From positions 1-32,844 of the forward strand of contig NZ_JAOWIF010000032.1 of NCBI RefSeq assembly GCF_030332225.1: a stretch of DNA of 32,844 nt. Reading direction: 5' to 3'. Position 1 is the first letter of the stretch. The number at the start of each line of letters is the position of its first letter. Positions 8,442-19,061 of the stretch are shown piece after piece. A model generated the notes under the pieces. The model saw only the letters and a program-made list of their open reading frames with translations. It was not told the origin of the DNA and ran no database searches. Origin of the DNA: Citrobacter sp. Cu233 (GTDB lineage Bacteria > Pseudomonadota > Gammaproteobacteria > Enterobacterales > Enterobacteriaceae). A program made the position numbers and the translations under genes.

Positions 8442-9122
8442 TTACCCGATATGGGCCGTTTTTGCTGCAAGCCGCGTAAAAGCCGGGCGTTCAGATGCCA
8501 CCGCATCCGCCCAGCGTGTTGGTTCTGGCAGACGGTAGCCGTTCATACAGCGCTGCACCCATGCCAGGGCACTGTCCATGCTCACGCGATGGCCGGTCGA
8601 GACAAACAGTGGATTACAGCGTGCTTTGCTGCGCCAGACCCACGCCAGTTGCTCGCCTTTATCCAGCAGCGGCGCTAATGCACCGGGTTCAGCCGCGAGA
8701 GGTTCAAACTTGCCGCACAGCCGTTTTTTCGCCACACCAATCGTCGGAACATCCACCAGCAGACCAAAATGACTGGCGACGCCCAGACGGCGAGGATGGG
8801 AAATGCCGTGCCCATCGACAAACAGCAGGTCCGGCTTTTGTGACAGCTGTTGCCAGGCGGCCATCAGCGCGGGAGTTTCGCGAAAGGAGAGAAAGCCGGG
8901 AATATACGGCATGGTGGTAGCAATACGCGCCACTTTGTATTCAACCAGCTCAAGCGTGGGATATTTCAGCAAGACCATCGCAGCTCGCGTCACTTCGCCG
9001 CCCTGCTCAAACCCGACATCCGCCCCACCAATCAGGTTCGGCGGTTCGGTTTCAAGGCGATCCTCTCGGGAAACCGAAGAGGCCAGCTCAAGCTGCTGCG
9101 CACGAAGCGACGCGAGATCCAT
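8442..9122 (-). CDS. nfi: Endonuclease V (deoxyinosine 3' endonuclease)
   Basis: Repair nuclease that nicks DNA at the second phosphodiester 3' of deoxyinosine arising from adenine deamination. It has 226 residues against 223 in E. coli; the extra residues are at a divergent C-terminus ([10 protein letters not shown]). Family motifs present: GGADVGFEQ with metal ligand D35, the wedge region [29 protein letters not shown] with catalytic Asp near 110, and GVAKKRLCG. The stop of hemE lies nine bases upstream of its start, indicating one operon with hemE. Confidence 0.96.
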   Translation of the reverse strand: MDLASLRAQQLELASSVSREDRLETEPPNLIGGADVGFEQGGEVTRAAMVLLKYPTLELVEYKVARIATTMPYIPGFLSFRETPALMAAWQQLSQKPDLLFVDGHGISHPRRLGVASHFGLLVDVPTIGVAKKRLCGKFEPLAAEPGALAPLLDKGEQLAWVWRSKARCNPLFVSTGHRVSMDSALAWVQRCMNGYRLPEPTRWADAVASERPAFTRLAAKTAHIG

Positions 9123-9131
9123 ATCGGTTCC

Positions 9132-10196
9132 TTAGCGGTGGTACTGCGCCGACAACCGATGTACCGCCTCCACGAAGACACCCGCATGTTCCGGCGGCAC
9201 GTCCTGGTGAATACCGTGACCCAGGTTAAAGACATGACCTTCGCCCTGACCGAATCCAGCCAGAATCGTTGCCACTTCTTCTTCGATACGCGCCGGTGGT
9301 GCATACAACATCGACGGGTCCATATTGCCCTGCAGTGCCACCTTATGGCCTACGCGGCGACGCGCGTCAGCAATGTCAGTTGTCCAGTCAAGACCCAGCG
9401 CATCGCAGCCGGTTTCCGCCATCGCTTCCAGCCACTGACCGCCACCTTTGGTAAACAACGTCACGGGGACACGGCGACCGTCGTTTTCACGTAGCAGACC
9501 GTCGACAATTTTGTGCATGTAGTAGAGAGAGAACTGCTGATAGTCGCGACCGGTCAGCACACCGCCCCAGGTATCGAAAATCATCACCGACTGCGCCCCT
9601 GCTTTGATCTGCGCGTTAAGGTACAGGGTGACGCTTTTCGCCAGCTTATCAAGCAACAGATGTAGCGCTTTTGGATCGGCATACATCATCTTTTTAATCA
9701 CGGTAAATGCTTTGCTACTGCCACCTTCAACCATATAGGTCGCCAGCGTCCACGGGCTGCCGGAGAAGCCGATCAGCGGCACTTCACCTTTCAGCTCACG
9801 CCGAATGGTACGCACTGCGTTCATCACGTAGCCCAGCTCATCTTCCGGGTCTGGAACGGGCAGTTTTTCCACATCAGCCTTACTGGTGACAGGAGAGGTA
9901 AAGCGTGGGCCTTCCCCGGCTTCAAAATAGAGCCCAAGCCCCATCGCATCCGGGATAGTCAGAATGTCCGAAAAGAGGATCGCTGCATCGAGCGGATAGC
10001 GGCGCAGCGGCTGCAGCGTCACTTCACAGGCCAGCTCGGCGTTTTTGCACAACGCCATGAAGTCGCCCGCCTCGGCACGAGTGGCTTTGTACTCCGGCAA
10101 ATAGCGGCCCGCCTGGCGCATCATCCATACCGGAGTCACATCAACGGGCTGGCGCAGCAGCGCACGCAGGTAACGATCGTTCTTCAGTTCGGTCAT
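9132..10196 (-). CDS. hemE: Uroporphyrinogen decarboxylase HemE
   Basis: Decarboxylates the four acetate side chains of uroporphyrinogen III to give coproporphyrinogen III in haem synthesis. The 354 residues match E. coli HemE. Seen motifs: [15 protein letters not shown] (substrate-binding Arg residues), [39 protein letters not shown] and, near the C-terminus, [15 protein letters not shown]. The TIM-barrel fold is implied by the family. The gene starts at ATG 10196, 49 bases after the nudC stop, and continues into nfi. Confidence 0.98.
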   Translation of the reverse strand: MTELKNDRYLRALLRQPVDVTPVWMMRQAGRYLPEYKATRAEAGDFMALCKNAELACEVTLQPLRRYPLDAAILFSDILTIPDAMGLGLYFEAGEGPRFTSPVTSKADVEKLPVPDPEDELGYVMNAVRTIRRELKGEVPLIGFSGSPWTLATYMVEGGSSKAFTVIKKMMYADPKALHLLLDKLAKSVTLYLNAQIKAGAQSVMIFDTWGGVLTGRDYQQFSLYYMHKIVDGLLRENDGRRVPVTLFTKGGGQWLEAMAETGCDALGLDWTTDIADARRRVGHKVALQGNMDPSMLYAPPARIEEEVATILAGFGQGEGHVFNLGHGIHQDVPPEHAGVFVEAVHRLSAQYHR

Positions 10197-10245
10197 TTTT
10201 ATCTTCCTTTTAGCGTCAGACCGTCAGTGTATCATTACTCGTTCT

Positions 10246-11019
10246 TTACTCGTACTCAGCCCGGCACATCGCCACGGTATCTTCGATCAGTCGACGCGCG
10301 ACGGTACCCGGCGGCGGTAAGAGCGGTAAATCGTCGTAACGATACCAGTTCGCTTCCAGCAGCTCTTTCGGATCGATAACAATCTCGCCACTATCATACT
10401 CCGCCATAAATGCGGTCATCAAAGACTGCGGGAACGGCCAGGGTTGGGAAGTGACATAGCGCAGGTTTTTCACCTTAATGCCACTCTCTTCCATCACTTC
10501 ACGCGCCACCGCTTGTTCTAAGGTCTCCCCCACTTCAACAAAACCCGCCAGCACGGTATGCACGCCATTACGATGACGAACATGCTGAGCAAGCAGGATG
10601 GAATCATCACGTCGAATAGCAACAATAATGCAGGGGGCAATTTGCGGGTAATAACGTTCCCGGCAGTGGCTGCACAGCATGGCCCATTCGGTTTTACTCG
10701 GGTGCATAGGATGGCCACAGTAGCCGCAGAATTTATGCGAGCGGTAAAACTCAGCCAGCTGCACACCACGCCCGGCCAGTTGAAACAGGCCCACATCCTG
10801 GTCGATAACCTGACGAACCGAACCCATATCATGCCGGCGCGGCTGCTGCACCAACCAGACAGTATCCCCTTCCCATTCGCCTATTGGCAGGGCGCGCTGG
10901 CCTACTAAATCAAATCTTGCCGCTTCACCGTAGGGCAGTTCGCCACGAGGCAACCATAATTTTTGCTCATGACTGACAATCCACCAGCCGCTATCTAATT
11001 TTTCAATTATACGATCCAT
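10246..11019 (-). CDS. nudC: NADH pyrophosphatase / NAD-cap RNA decapping enzyme NudC
   Basis: Nudix hydrolase that cleaves NADH to NMNH and AMP and removes NAD caps from RNA 5' ends. It has 257 residues, as in E. coli. A zinc-binding four-Cys module is visible (CGYCGHPM, then [11 protein letters not shown]), followed by the Nudix box beginning [20 protein letters not shown], which fits GX5EX7REUXEEXGU. Downstream [11 protein letters not shown] is the SQPWPFPxS motif specific to NADH diphosphatases. The gene is divergent from rsd across 96 bases and heads the leftward hemE cluster. Confidence 0.97.
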   Translation of the reverse strand: MDRIIEKLDSGWWIVSHEQKLWLPRGELPYGEAARFDLVGQRALPIGEWEGDTVWLVQQPRRHDMGSVRQVIDQDVGLFQLAGRGVQLAEFYRSHKFCGYCGHPMHPSKTEWAMLCSHCRERYYPQIAPCIIVAIRRDDSILLAQHVRHRNGVHTVLAGFVEVGETLEQAVAREVMEESGIKVKNLRYVTSQPWPFPQSLMTAFMAEYDSGEIVIDPKELLEANWYRYDDLPLLPPPGTVARRLIEDTVAMCRAEYE

Positions 11020-11115
11020 ATCTCTTGCGCAACCTTTGCTTCACAGGCATGTTGTTTACATTATTTTTACATTTATCGGTGAGCAGTTTTTTAACACCAT
11101 CTTGCGGAGTCAATC
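11020..11115. promoter_or_regulatory. Divergent nudC/rsd intergenic region
   Basis: These 96 bases separate divergent nudC and rsd start codons. The rsd side has an AT-rich promoter-like stretch (TTTACATTATTTTTACATTT, 11055-11074) and a Shine-Dalgarno GCGGAG close to ATG 11116. E. coli rsd is known to have sigma-70 and sigma-S promoters here; I cannot assign the exact hexamers. Confidence 0.45.
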
Positions 11116-11604
11116 ATGCTAAACCAGCTGGAAAGCCTGACGGAGCACGTCGGAGGAAGTAATAAACTGGTTGATCGCTGGCTACATGTACGTAAGCACC
11201 TGCTCGTGGCTTACTACAATCTGGTTGGCATTAAGCCTGGCAAAGAATCGTACATGCGACTCAATGAAAAAGCGCTGGATGATTTTTGTCAGAGCCTGGT
11301 CGATTACCTCTCCACCGGACACTTCAGTATTTATGAACGTATTCTCCATAAATTGGAAGGAAACGGGCAGCTTTTAAAAGCCACAAAAATTTGGCCACTG
11401 CTGGAAGCCAATACACAGCAGATCATGGACTACTATGATTCCAGTCTGGAAACGGCCATCGATCATGATAACTTCCTTGAATTTCAAAAAGTTTTATCGG
11501 ATCTCGGCGAAGCACTGGAAGCCCGATTCGTGCTGGAAGATAAGCTGATCATGCTGGTATTTGATGCGATGCATGACAACGCAATGATCAAACGCCCTGC
11601 TTGA
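11116..11604 (+). CDS. rsd: Anti-sigma-70 factor Rsd
   Basis: Binds sigma-70 region 4 in stationary phase, favouring alternative sigma factors; in E. coli it also interacts with HPr and SpoT. The 162-residue helical protein is nearly identical to E. coli Rsd over residues 13-145, including NKLVDRWLHVRKHLLVAYY and KPGKESYMRLNEKALDDF. The C-terminus is different and slightly longer (FDAMHDNAMIKRPA against a 158-residue E. coli protein). The gene precedes the thiC leader in the same direction, without a strong terminator between them; only a weak ACCTC-TTTTT-GAGGT hairpin (11639-11653) is seen. Confidence 0.96.
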   Translation: MLNQLESLTEHVGGSNKLVDRWLHVRKHLLVAYYNLVGIKPGKESYMRLNEKALDDFCQSLVDYLSTGHFSIYERILHKLEGNGQLLKATKIWPLLEANTQQIMDYYDSSLETAIDHDNFLEFQKVLSDLGEALEARFVLEDKLIMLVFDAMHDNAMIKRPA

Positions 11605-11634
11605 GATTTGTCGCATTAACGCGTAGTTTACATT
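11601..11634 (+). promoter_or_regulatory. Probable thiC operon promoter
   Basis: TTGAGA (11601-11606) lies 17 bases from TAGTTT (11624-11629), and TACATT (11629-11634) is an alternative -10 with a poorer -35. Either would start transcription shortly before the TPP aptamer at 11656. Assignment is by spacing only. Confidence 0.4.
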
Positions 11635-11655
11635 CATTACCTCTTTTTGAGGTTA

Positions 11656-13860
<2,205 letters not shown>

Positions 13861-13861
<1 letters not shown>

Positions 13862-14496
13862 TGTATCAACCTGATTTTCCCTCCGTGCCATTCCGCCTCG
13901 GACTTTACCCGGTCGTAGATAGCGTCGAGTGGATTGAACGTCTGCTGGGGGCTGGCGTGCGTACTATCCAGTTGCGTATCAAAGACAAACATGATGAAGA
14001 GGTCGAAGCAGACGTTGTTGCCGCTATCGCGCTGGCGCGTCGTTATGATGCTCGCCTGTTTATCAACGATTACTGGCGACTGGCTGTTAAACACAACGCA
14101 TATGGCGTACATCTGGGGCAGGAAGACCTCGAAACCACCGACCTGAAAGCGATTCAGGCGGCGGGGTTGCACCTTGGTGTTTCCACTCACGATGATATGG
14201 AGATTGATGTGGCGCTGGCGGCTCGCCCTTCTTATATCGCACTCGGTCACGTCTTCCCGACGCAAACCAAACAGATGCCGTCCGCCCCGCAAGGGTTGGT
14301 ACAACTCGCCAGCCACATTGAACGGCTGGCCGACTACCCTACCGTCGCGATTGGTGGCATCAGCCTTGAGCGCGCGCCTGCGGTACTGAATACCGGCGTC
14401 GGCAGCATTGCTGTCGTCAGCGCCATCACCCAGGCAGCCGACTGGCAGACCGCCACGGCGCAGCTACTGGATATTGCGGGAGTCGGCGATGAATGA
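13861..14496 (+). CDS. thiE: Thiamine phosphate synthase ThiE
   Basis: Condenses HMP pyrophosphate with the thiazole carboxylate/phosphate to give thiamine phosphate. The 211 residues match the E. coli enzyme. Features of the TIM-barrel family are visible: [10 protein letters not shown] (phosphate/substrate binding), [25 protein letters not shown] and [13 protein letters not shown], then [12 protein letters not shown] and [12 protein letters not shown] (the phosphate-binding loop). Its start overlaps the thiC stop and its stop overlaps the thiF start by eight bases, so translation is coupled along the operon. Confidence 0.97.
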
Positions 14497-15247
14497 CCGC
14501 GATTTTATGCGCTATAGCCGGCAGATCCTGCTTGGCGATATCGCGATTGAAGGCCAGCAAAAGCTGAACGAAAGCCATGTGCTGATAGTCGGATTAGGTG
14601 GGCTAGGTTCGCCTGCCGCACTGTATCTGGCAGGTGCGGGCGTCGGCAAGCTGACGCTGGTCGACGATGACGATATTCATCTGAGTAATCTGCAGCGCCA
14701 GATCCTGTTTACCACTGATGATATCGCCCGCGCCAAATCACAAGTCGCACAGCAGCGCCTTACCCGCCTCAACCCGGATATTGACGTGGTAGCGATCCAG
14801 CAACGCCTGCAAGGTGATGCGCTCAGACATGCTGTAGCACGTGCCGACGTAGTGCTCGACTGTACTGACAACATGGCAACCCGCCAGCAAATTAACGCCG
14901 CCTGCGTGGCGCTAAATACGCCGCTCATTACCGCCAGTGCCGTCGGTTTCGGCGGCCAATTAATGGTGCTGACTCCGCCCTGGGAACAGGGGTGTTATCG
15001 CTGCCTGTGGCCGGATGATGCGGAGCCAGAGCGCAACTGCCGCACTGCAGGCATTGTGGGCCCGGTCGTCGGGGTGATGGGAACCTTGCAGGCTCTGGAA
15101 GCAATCAAATTAGTCAGCGGAATTGAAACCCCAGCCGGAGAGTTGCGTCTGTTTGATGGCAAAACCAGCCAGTGGCGCAGCCTGGCGCTGCGCCGTGCCA
15201 GCGGTTGCCCGGTCTGTGGAGGGCAACATGCAGATTCAGTTCAATGA
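14489..15247 (+). CDS. thiF: ThiS adenylyltransferase ThiF
   Basis: E1-like enzyme that adenylates the C-terminus of ThiS and loads it with sulfur from IscS/ThiI. From ATG 14489 it has 252 residues with the family N-terminus [15 protein letters not shown]; upstream codons in the same frame are not homologous. Seen: the nucleotide-binding [43 protein letters not shown], the active-site Cys in ERNCRTAG, and the zinc pairs CYRC and CPVC. It overlaps thiE by eight bases and thiS by twenty. Confidence 0.97.
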   Translation: MNDRDFMRYSRQILLGDIAIEGQQKLNESHVLIVGLGGLGSPAALYLAGAGVGKLTLVDDDDIHLSNLQRQILFTTDDIARAKSQVAQQRLTRLNPDIDVVAIQQRLQGDALRHAVARADVVLDCTDNMATRQQINAACVALNTPLITASAVGFGGQLMVLTPPWEQGCYRCLWPDDAEPERNCRTAGIVGPVVGVMGTLQALEAIKLVSGIETPAGELRLFDGKTSQWRSLALRRASGCPVCGGQHADSVQ

Positions 15248-15428
15248 TGAGCCAATGCAGTGCGCCGAAGGGCAAACCATCAGCGAACTGCTGACACAGC
15301 TTAATCAGCATAAACCGGGAATGGCGCTGGCGCTAAACCAGCAGATCCTGCCACGTGAGCAGTGGCAACAACAAATCGTGCAGGAAGGCGACCAGATCCT
15401 GCTTTTTCAGGTCATTGCAGGGGGTTGA
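15228..15428 (+). CDS. thiS: Sulfur-carrier protein ThiS
   Basis: Ubiquitin-like carrier that delivers sulfur as a C-terminal thiocarboxylate for thiazole formation. The 66-residue protein starts [12 protein letters not shown] and ends in the required di-glycine (FQVIAGG). The start at 15228 is chosen on length and N-terminus; longer in-frame extensions run through the thiF coding region. It lies within the tail of thiF (20-base overlap) and one base before thiG, the usual thiFSG arrangement. Confidence 0.96.
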   Translation: MQIQFNDEPMQCAEGQTISELLTQLNQHKPGMALALNQQILPREQWQQQIVQEGDQILLFQVIAGG

Positions 15429-15429
15429 T

Positions 15430-16200
15430 ATGTTACGTATTGCCGACAAAACGTTTGATTCACATCTGTTTACTGGCACCGGGAAATTCGCCTCATCACA
15501 GCTGATGGTCGATGCCATTCGCGCCTCTGGTAGCCAGCTGGTGACACTGGCAATGAAGCGCGTGGATCTACGACAGCACAACGACGCGATTCTGACACCG
15601 CTTATCGAAGCCGGCGTCACTCTTCTGCCTAACACTTCAGGGGCCAAAACGGCAGAGGAAGCTATCTTTGCCGCCCAACTGGCACGTGAAGCGCTAGGGA
15701 CACGCTGGCTGAAGCTGGAAATCCACCCTGACGCTCGCTGGCTACTGCCAGATCCTATCGAAACCCTGAAAGCCGCCGAAGCACTGGTAAAGCAGGGCTT
15801 TGTGGTTCTGCCCTACTGCAGCGCAGATCCGGTGCTGTGCAAACGGTTAGAAGAAGTGGGTTGTGCTGCGGTCATGCCGCTTGGCGCACCCATCGGTTCT
15901 AACCAGGGGCTGGAAACCCGCGCGATGCTGGAGATTATTATCCAGCAGGCAACCGTTCCGGTGGTGATCGATGCAGGCATCGGTGTTCCCAGCCACGCTA
16001 CGCAGGCGCTGGAGATGGGGGCCGATGCGGTGCTGGTCAACACAGCCATTGCCGTGGCTGACGATCCGGTGATGATGGCAACCGCCTTCCGTCTGGCGGT
16101 TGAAGCAGGTCTGCTGGCGCGCCAGGCCGTGCCCGGTGTACGCAGCACCAACGCCTGCGCCACCAGCCCACTCACTGGGTTTCTGGAGGCCTTCTCATGA
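15430..16200 (+). CDS. thiG: Thiazole synthase ThiG
   Basis: Forms the thiazole phosphate ring from 1-deoxyxylulose 5-phosphate, ThiS thiocarboxylate and dehydroglycine. The 256 residues start at ATG 15430 ([20 protein letters not shown]). The Schiff-base lysine is K95 in WLKLEIHPD. Other motifs: [54 protein letters not shown] and [13 protein letters not shown]. The TGA stop overlaps the thiH ATG (ATGA); ThiG and ThiH form a complex in E. coli. Confidence 0.97.
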   Translation: MLRIADKTFDSHLFTGTGKFASSQLMVDAIRASGSQLVTLAMKRVDLRQHNDAILTPLIEAGVTLLPNTSGAKTAEEAIFAAQLAREALGTRWLKLEIHPDARWLLPDPIETLKAAEALVKQGFVVLPYCSADPVLCKRLEEVGCAAVMPLGAPIGSNQGLETRAMLEIIIQQATVPVVIDAGIGVPSHATQALEMGADAVLVNTAIAVADDPVMMATAFRLAVEAGLLARQAVPGVRSTNACATSPLTGFLEAFS

Positions 16201-17330
16201 AAACTTTCGCCGATCGCTGGCGACAACTGGACTGGGACGACATCCGCCTGCGCATCCACAGTAAAACCGCTGCGGATGTGGAACGGGCGATCAATGCCTC
16301 GCAACTCACGCGCGATGACCTGATGGCCTTGCTCTCCCCTGCCGCCGCCGCCTATCTGGAGCCGCTGGCGCAGCGGGCGCAGAAACTTACTCGCCAGCGC
16401 TTTGGCAACACCGTCAGTTTTTACGTCCCGCTGTATCTCTCTAATCTGTGTGCCAATGACTGTACCTACTGCGGCTTCTCTATGAGCAATCGTATTAAGC
16501 GCAAAACACTGGACAAAGATGAGATTAGCCGGGAGTGCGCGGCCATCCGCGAGCTGGGTTTCGAGCACCTGCTGTTAGTCACTGGCGAACATCAGGCCAA
16601 AGTCGGTATGGATTACTTTCGTCGCCATTTACCCGCCATTCGCCGCCAGTTCGCCTCTTTACAGATGGAGGTGCAACCGCTGTCAGAAACAGAGTATGCA
16701 GAGCTGAAGACGCTGGGACTGGATGGAGTAATGGTGTATCAGGAGAGCTACCATGAAGCGGTTTATGCCCGGCACCATCTGAAAGGGAAAAAACAGGATT
16801 TCTTCTGGAGGCTGGACACGCCAGACAGACTGGGGCGCGCAGGTATCGATAAAATCGGCCTGGGAGCGTTGATTGGTTTGTCCGATAGCTGGCGGGTGGA
16901 TTGTTATATGGTCGCCGAACATTTGCTGTGGATGCAGCAACATTACTGGCAGAGCCGTTACTCCATCTCCTTCCCGAGGCTACGTCCGTGTACCGGAGGT
17001 ATTGAGCCGGCATCAATTATGGATGAACGCCAGTTGGTGCAAACCATTTGTGCATTTCGCTTGCTGTCGCCGGAAATTGAACTGTCGCTTTCCACCCGTG
17101 AGTCTCCGTGGTTCCGCGACCATGTGATCCCACTGGCGATCAACAACGTCAGTGCTTTCTCGAAAACGCAACCCGGTGGTTACGCTGATAATCATCCTGA
17201 ACTGGAACAGTTTTCTCCGCACGACGATCGTCGCCCGGAAACCGTTGCCGACGCATTGATTGCACAGGGATTACAACCCGTGTGGAAAGACTGGGACAGC
17301 TATCTGGGAAGGAGGCCTCAGGTGTCATAA
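16197..17330 (+). CDS. thiH: 2-iminoacetate synthase (tyrosine lyase) ThiH
   Basis: Radical SAM enzyme cleaving tyrosine to dehydroglycine (2-iminoacetate) and p-cresol, the aerotolerant-enterobacterial source of the thiazole C-N unit. It has 377 residues, as in E. coli. The iron-sulfur motif CANDCTYC gives CX3CX2C for the 4Fe-4S cluster, preceded by [10 protein letters not shown]; further on are [24 protein letters not shown] and [13 protein letters not shown]. It is the last gene of the thi operon and is followed by a strong bidirectional terminator at 17353-17378. Confidence 0.97.
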   Translation: MKTFADRWRQLDWDDIRLRIHSKTAADVERAINASQLTRDDLMALLSPAAAAYLEPLAQRAQKLTRQRFGNTVSFYVPLYLSNLCANDCTYCGFSMSNRIKRKTLDKDEISRECAAIRELGFEHLLLVTGEHQAKVGMDYFRRHLPAIRRQFASLQMEVQPLSETEYAELKTLGLDGVMVYQESYHEAVYARHHLKGKKQDFFWRLDTPDRLGRAGIDKIGLGALIGLSDSWRVDCYMVAEHLLWMQQHYWQSRYSISFPRLRPCTGGIEPASIMDERQLVQTICAFRLLSPEIELSLSTRESPWFRDHVIPLAINNVSAFSKTQPGGYADNHPELEQFSPHDDRRPETVADALIAQGLQPVWKDWDSYLGRRPQVS

Positions 17331-17352
17331 ATCTGAGGAGATCGCATAAACG

Positions 17353-17378
17353 AAAAAACCCGCTGTCGCGGGTTTTTT
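17353..17378. terminator. Bidirectional terminator between thiH and the csp gene
   Basis: AAAAAACCCGC, loop TGTC, GCGGGTTTTTT form an 11-bp stem with A6 on one side and T6 on the other, so it can terminate the thi operon rightwards and the convergent cold-shock gene leftwards. Confidence 0.92.
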
Positions 17379-17449
17379 ATTCACTGACACTTATCTGCTC
17401 AGGCTCTGGCCTTCATCGCTATCGCAAGTGCTCGTGGGATTATCGGCAA

Positions 17450-17662
17450 TTACAGCGCGATAACGTTAACAGCAGACGGACCTTTAGCGCCGTTCTCAAC
17501 AGAGAACTCCACTTTTTGACCTTCGTCTAAGGTTTTAAAATCGTTGCTCTGAATGGCTGAAAAATGCACAAATACATCTTTGCCACCGTCCTGAGGAGTG
17601 ATAAAGCCAAAGCCTTTCTCAGGGTTAAACCATTTTACTAAACCAGTCATTTTGTTAGACAT
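17450..17662 (-). CDS. CspA-family cold-shock protein
   Basis: Single-domain RNA/ssDNA-binding cold-shock protein of 70 residues. RNP1 is KGFGFI and RNP2 is VFVHF, with the aromatic surface W11/F12 in [11 protein letters not shown]. The N-terminus [20 protein letters not shown] resembles CspI/CspG as I remember them, and the C-terminus [13 protein letters not shown] resembles CspE, so I do not assign one paralogue name. It has Shine-Dalgarno AAGGAAG and a long structured leader like cspA, predicting cold induction. E. coli K-12 has no csp gene here; its thiH-rpoC interval holds yjaZ/htrC. It converges with thiH on a shared terminator. Confidence 0.93.
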   Translation of the reverse strand: MSNKMTGLVKWFNPEKGFGFITPQDGGKDVFVHFSAIQSNDFKTLDEGQKVEFSVENGAKGPSAVNVIAL

Positions 17663-17846
17663 AGATACTTCCTTTCATGTTTTGAGCCGCTTATGCAGCG
17701 AAGATGGCCTGTTTTGCAGAAATTAACTTATGGGGCACTTAGGAGGAGGCTCACGATGAAGAGTATCTGAGGATAACGCTTGAACTGAGAACTGCTTTAC
17801 TAAAACTGCTTACATAAGGTCTGTGTTCCAAACCGATGTCATCATA
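17663..17846 (-). promoter_or_regulatory. Promoter and cspA-type 5' leader with cold box
   Basis: Reading leftwards, a -10 TATGAT (plus strand 17841-17846) is followed by CGGTTTGGAACACAGACC (plus strand 17818-17835). This aligns with the cspA leader start CGGTTTGACGTACAGACC, the cold-box region. The next 60 bases also follow the cspA leader (TAAAGCAG and TTCAAGCGTTATC against TTCAAGAGTTATC). The predicted leader is about 170 bases, similar to 159 in cspA. Cold-dependent folding and translation are inferred from cspA. Confidence 0.75.
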
Positions 17847-17958
17847 GTAGACTTGCTTCTAATCATTATGCAAGCATTAGTTTATTTAATATCCATCAAC
17901 AGGTGAAATGTTGAACCAGTGCGTCTGCGTGGAAAGGTAACGTATTGATGTATAAATA

Positions 17959-17991
17959 ACAAAAGCCCTGACCGTTGCAGTCAGGGCTTTA
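17959..17991 (-). terminator. Leftward intrinsic terminator without an assigned gene
   Basis: AAAGCCCTGAC (17962-17972) and GTCAGGGCTTT (17980-17990) form a perfect 11-bp stem with a seven-base loop. On the minus strand it is followed by TTTTGTTATTT; on the plus strand the T-run is shorter. It would end transcripts entering from the AT-rich region on the right, where no gene is recognised. Confidence 0.8.
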
Positions 17992-18519
17992 AGTTACTAC
18001 AAACTTCAGATTTAACATTAATAGACTTAACAAGTGTTTACTGCTGTTGATACTACATTTTAAATGTACACGTTTATCACAGATAATATTGGATGCTGAT
18101 ACTGACTAACACTTTCCTCTATTTATCGTTAAATAAACCCAGCCAACTTGATAATAAAACTCAAGAATGGCGACCTAAACAAGTACACTTCCCCTTGCGA
18201 CATATACTCTTTGATGCGTGGCCTTACTTCCCTTGCAAGCTCTTATAAAAGAAACCTGCCAACATTAACTATTAAATCATGGCCTTACATCGTCGCACTT
18301 TCTTGATTACTTTGCGATTAGATATATCAACTACAGAGCCTGAAAACATTGTCGATGTGCAAAGATAATAACTTCAGCATCGACTATCCCATACAACAGA
18401 ATATTTCGTGGCCCTTATCGCAACCCCCATCAAACGCTACTAACACTTACTAATTTAACAGCAAATGACTATTTCTCCGCTGTTAAGTATTAACATACGG
18501 GTTTAAAAAACAGTGTCAA
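17959..18519 (-). ncRNA. Candidate leftward small-RNA transcription unit
   Basis: A minus-strand promoter-like pair, TTGACA (plus strand 18514-18519), 16-base spacer, TATGTT (18492-18497), predicts a start near 18485. The next leftward intrinsic terminator is at 17959-17991, giving a transcript of about 500 bases. No open frame of normal gene length lies in it. The longest protein-like piece is 18129-18203, a 24-codon frame beginning MSQGEVYLF. Two other short fragments look protein-like but carry stops, so a decayed gene is an alternative. There is no expression evidence; the unit is inference from signals only. Confidence 0.3.
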
Positions 18520-18579
18520 TACTGTTTTTAATAACATGTCTTTATTGACAGTAATTATTAATATCTACGCCTGAACAAT
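17992..18579. other. AT-rich intergenic stretch without a recognised gene
   Basis: This stretch is visibly richer in A+T than the flanking genes and has no long open frame on either strand. Besides the leftward promoter it contains a 9-bp inverted repeat, AAAAACAGT / ACTGTTTTT (18506-18529), which could be a weak terminator or operator. The short motif TGGCCTTAC occurs twice (near 18219 and 18280). I see no insertion-sequence ends, tRNA or CRISPR. It looks like acquired or decaying DNA between thiH and rpoC. Confidence 0.5.
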
Positions 18580-18657
18580 ATGGGAAAACTGCTTTTTGGG
18601 TCAGACCAGACCGGCCAGAGCCTTGTTTGTAACCGGTTTCAGAAAAAATGGCATTTC

Positions 18658-18728
18658 TTTGTGATGCCAGACACACAATCATCGCAAAGCAGTTGTTGCT
18701 GTTGCCCGCACGAGATAATTATCAATAA
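18658..18728 (+). promoter_or_regulatory. Predicted CRP-dependent promoter of the PTS IIB-IIA genes
   Basis: TGTGA-N6-ACACA (18660-18675) matches the CRP consensus TGTGA-N6-TCACA in nine of ten positions. A weak promoter follows: TTGTTG (18693-18698), 17 bases, TAATTA (18716-18721), predicting a start near 18728. The CRP site is then centred about 61 bases upstream, the class I position. The alternative -10 GATAAT (18714-18719) shifts this by two bases. Catabolite control is plausible for a PTS operon; all of this is inferred from sequence. Confidence 0.5.
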
Positions 18729-18751
18729 ATACCCGTTGATCGAGACTAACT

Positions 18752-19057
18752 ATGAAGAACATCGTTTTATGCTGTGCCGCCGGGATGTCCACCAGCATGC
18801 TGGTGCAAAGGATGAAAGATGCTGCGCAAAAAAAAGGCGTCGATGTGACTATCAAAGCAGTCCCCGTGGCTGAGTTTGAAGAAAATATCGCCACTGCAGA
18901 TATTGTTTTACTCGGTCCGCAGGTTAAGTATGAACAGGCCAAGCTTCAGGCACTTGCAGACCCGTTAGGTAAAAAGGTCGCGGTGATCGATATGATGGAT
19001 TACGGCATGATGAAAGGTGATGCCGTACTGGACAAGGCACTGAAACTGCTGGAGTAA
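18752..19057 (+). CDS. PTS lactose/cellobiose-family IIB subunit
   Basis: Phosphocarrier that passes phosphate from IIA to sugar bound by a IIC permease. The 101-residue protein has the family P-loop-like start: Cys8 in CCAAGMSTSM corresponds to the phosphorylated cysteine of ChbB (CSAGMSTS). VLLGPQVKYE and a C-terminal VIDMMDYGMMKGD also fit the Lac/Chb IIB fold. Sugar specificity cannot be told from IIB. A IIA gene follows after four bases, but no IIC or hydrolase is nearby. The gene replaces yjaZ/htrC found near here in E. coli K-12. Confidence 0.92.
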   Translation: MKNIVLCCAAGMSTSMLVQRMKDAAQKKGVDVTIKAVPVAEFEENIATADIVLLGPQVKYEQAKLQALADPLGKKVAVIDMMDYGMMKGDAVLDKALKLLE

Positions 19058-19061
19058 TGGC

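Noticed and set aside
18545..18550. A rightward TTGACA as -35 of a PTS promoter
   Set aside because: No acceptable -10 occurs 15-19 bases downstream (the 17-base position reads CGCCTG).
18650..18700. Sigma-54 promoter for the PTS genes
   Set aside because: TGGCAT at 18649 is not followed by GC at the required ten-base distance.
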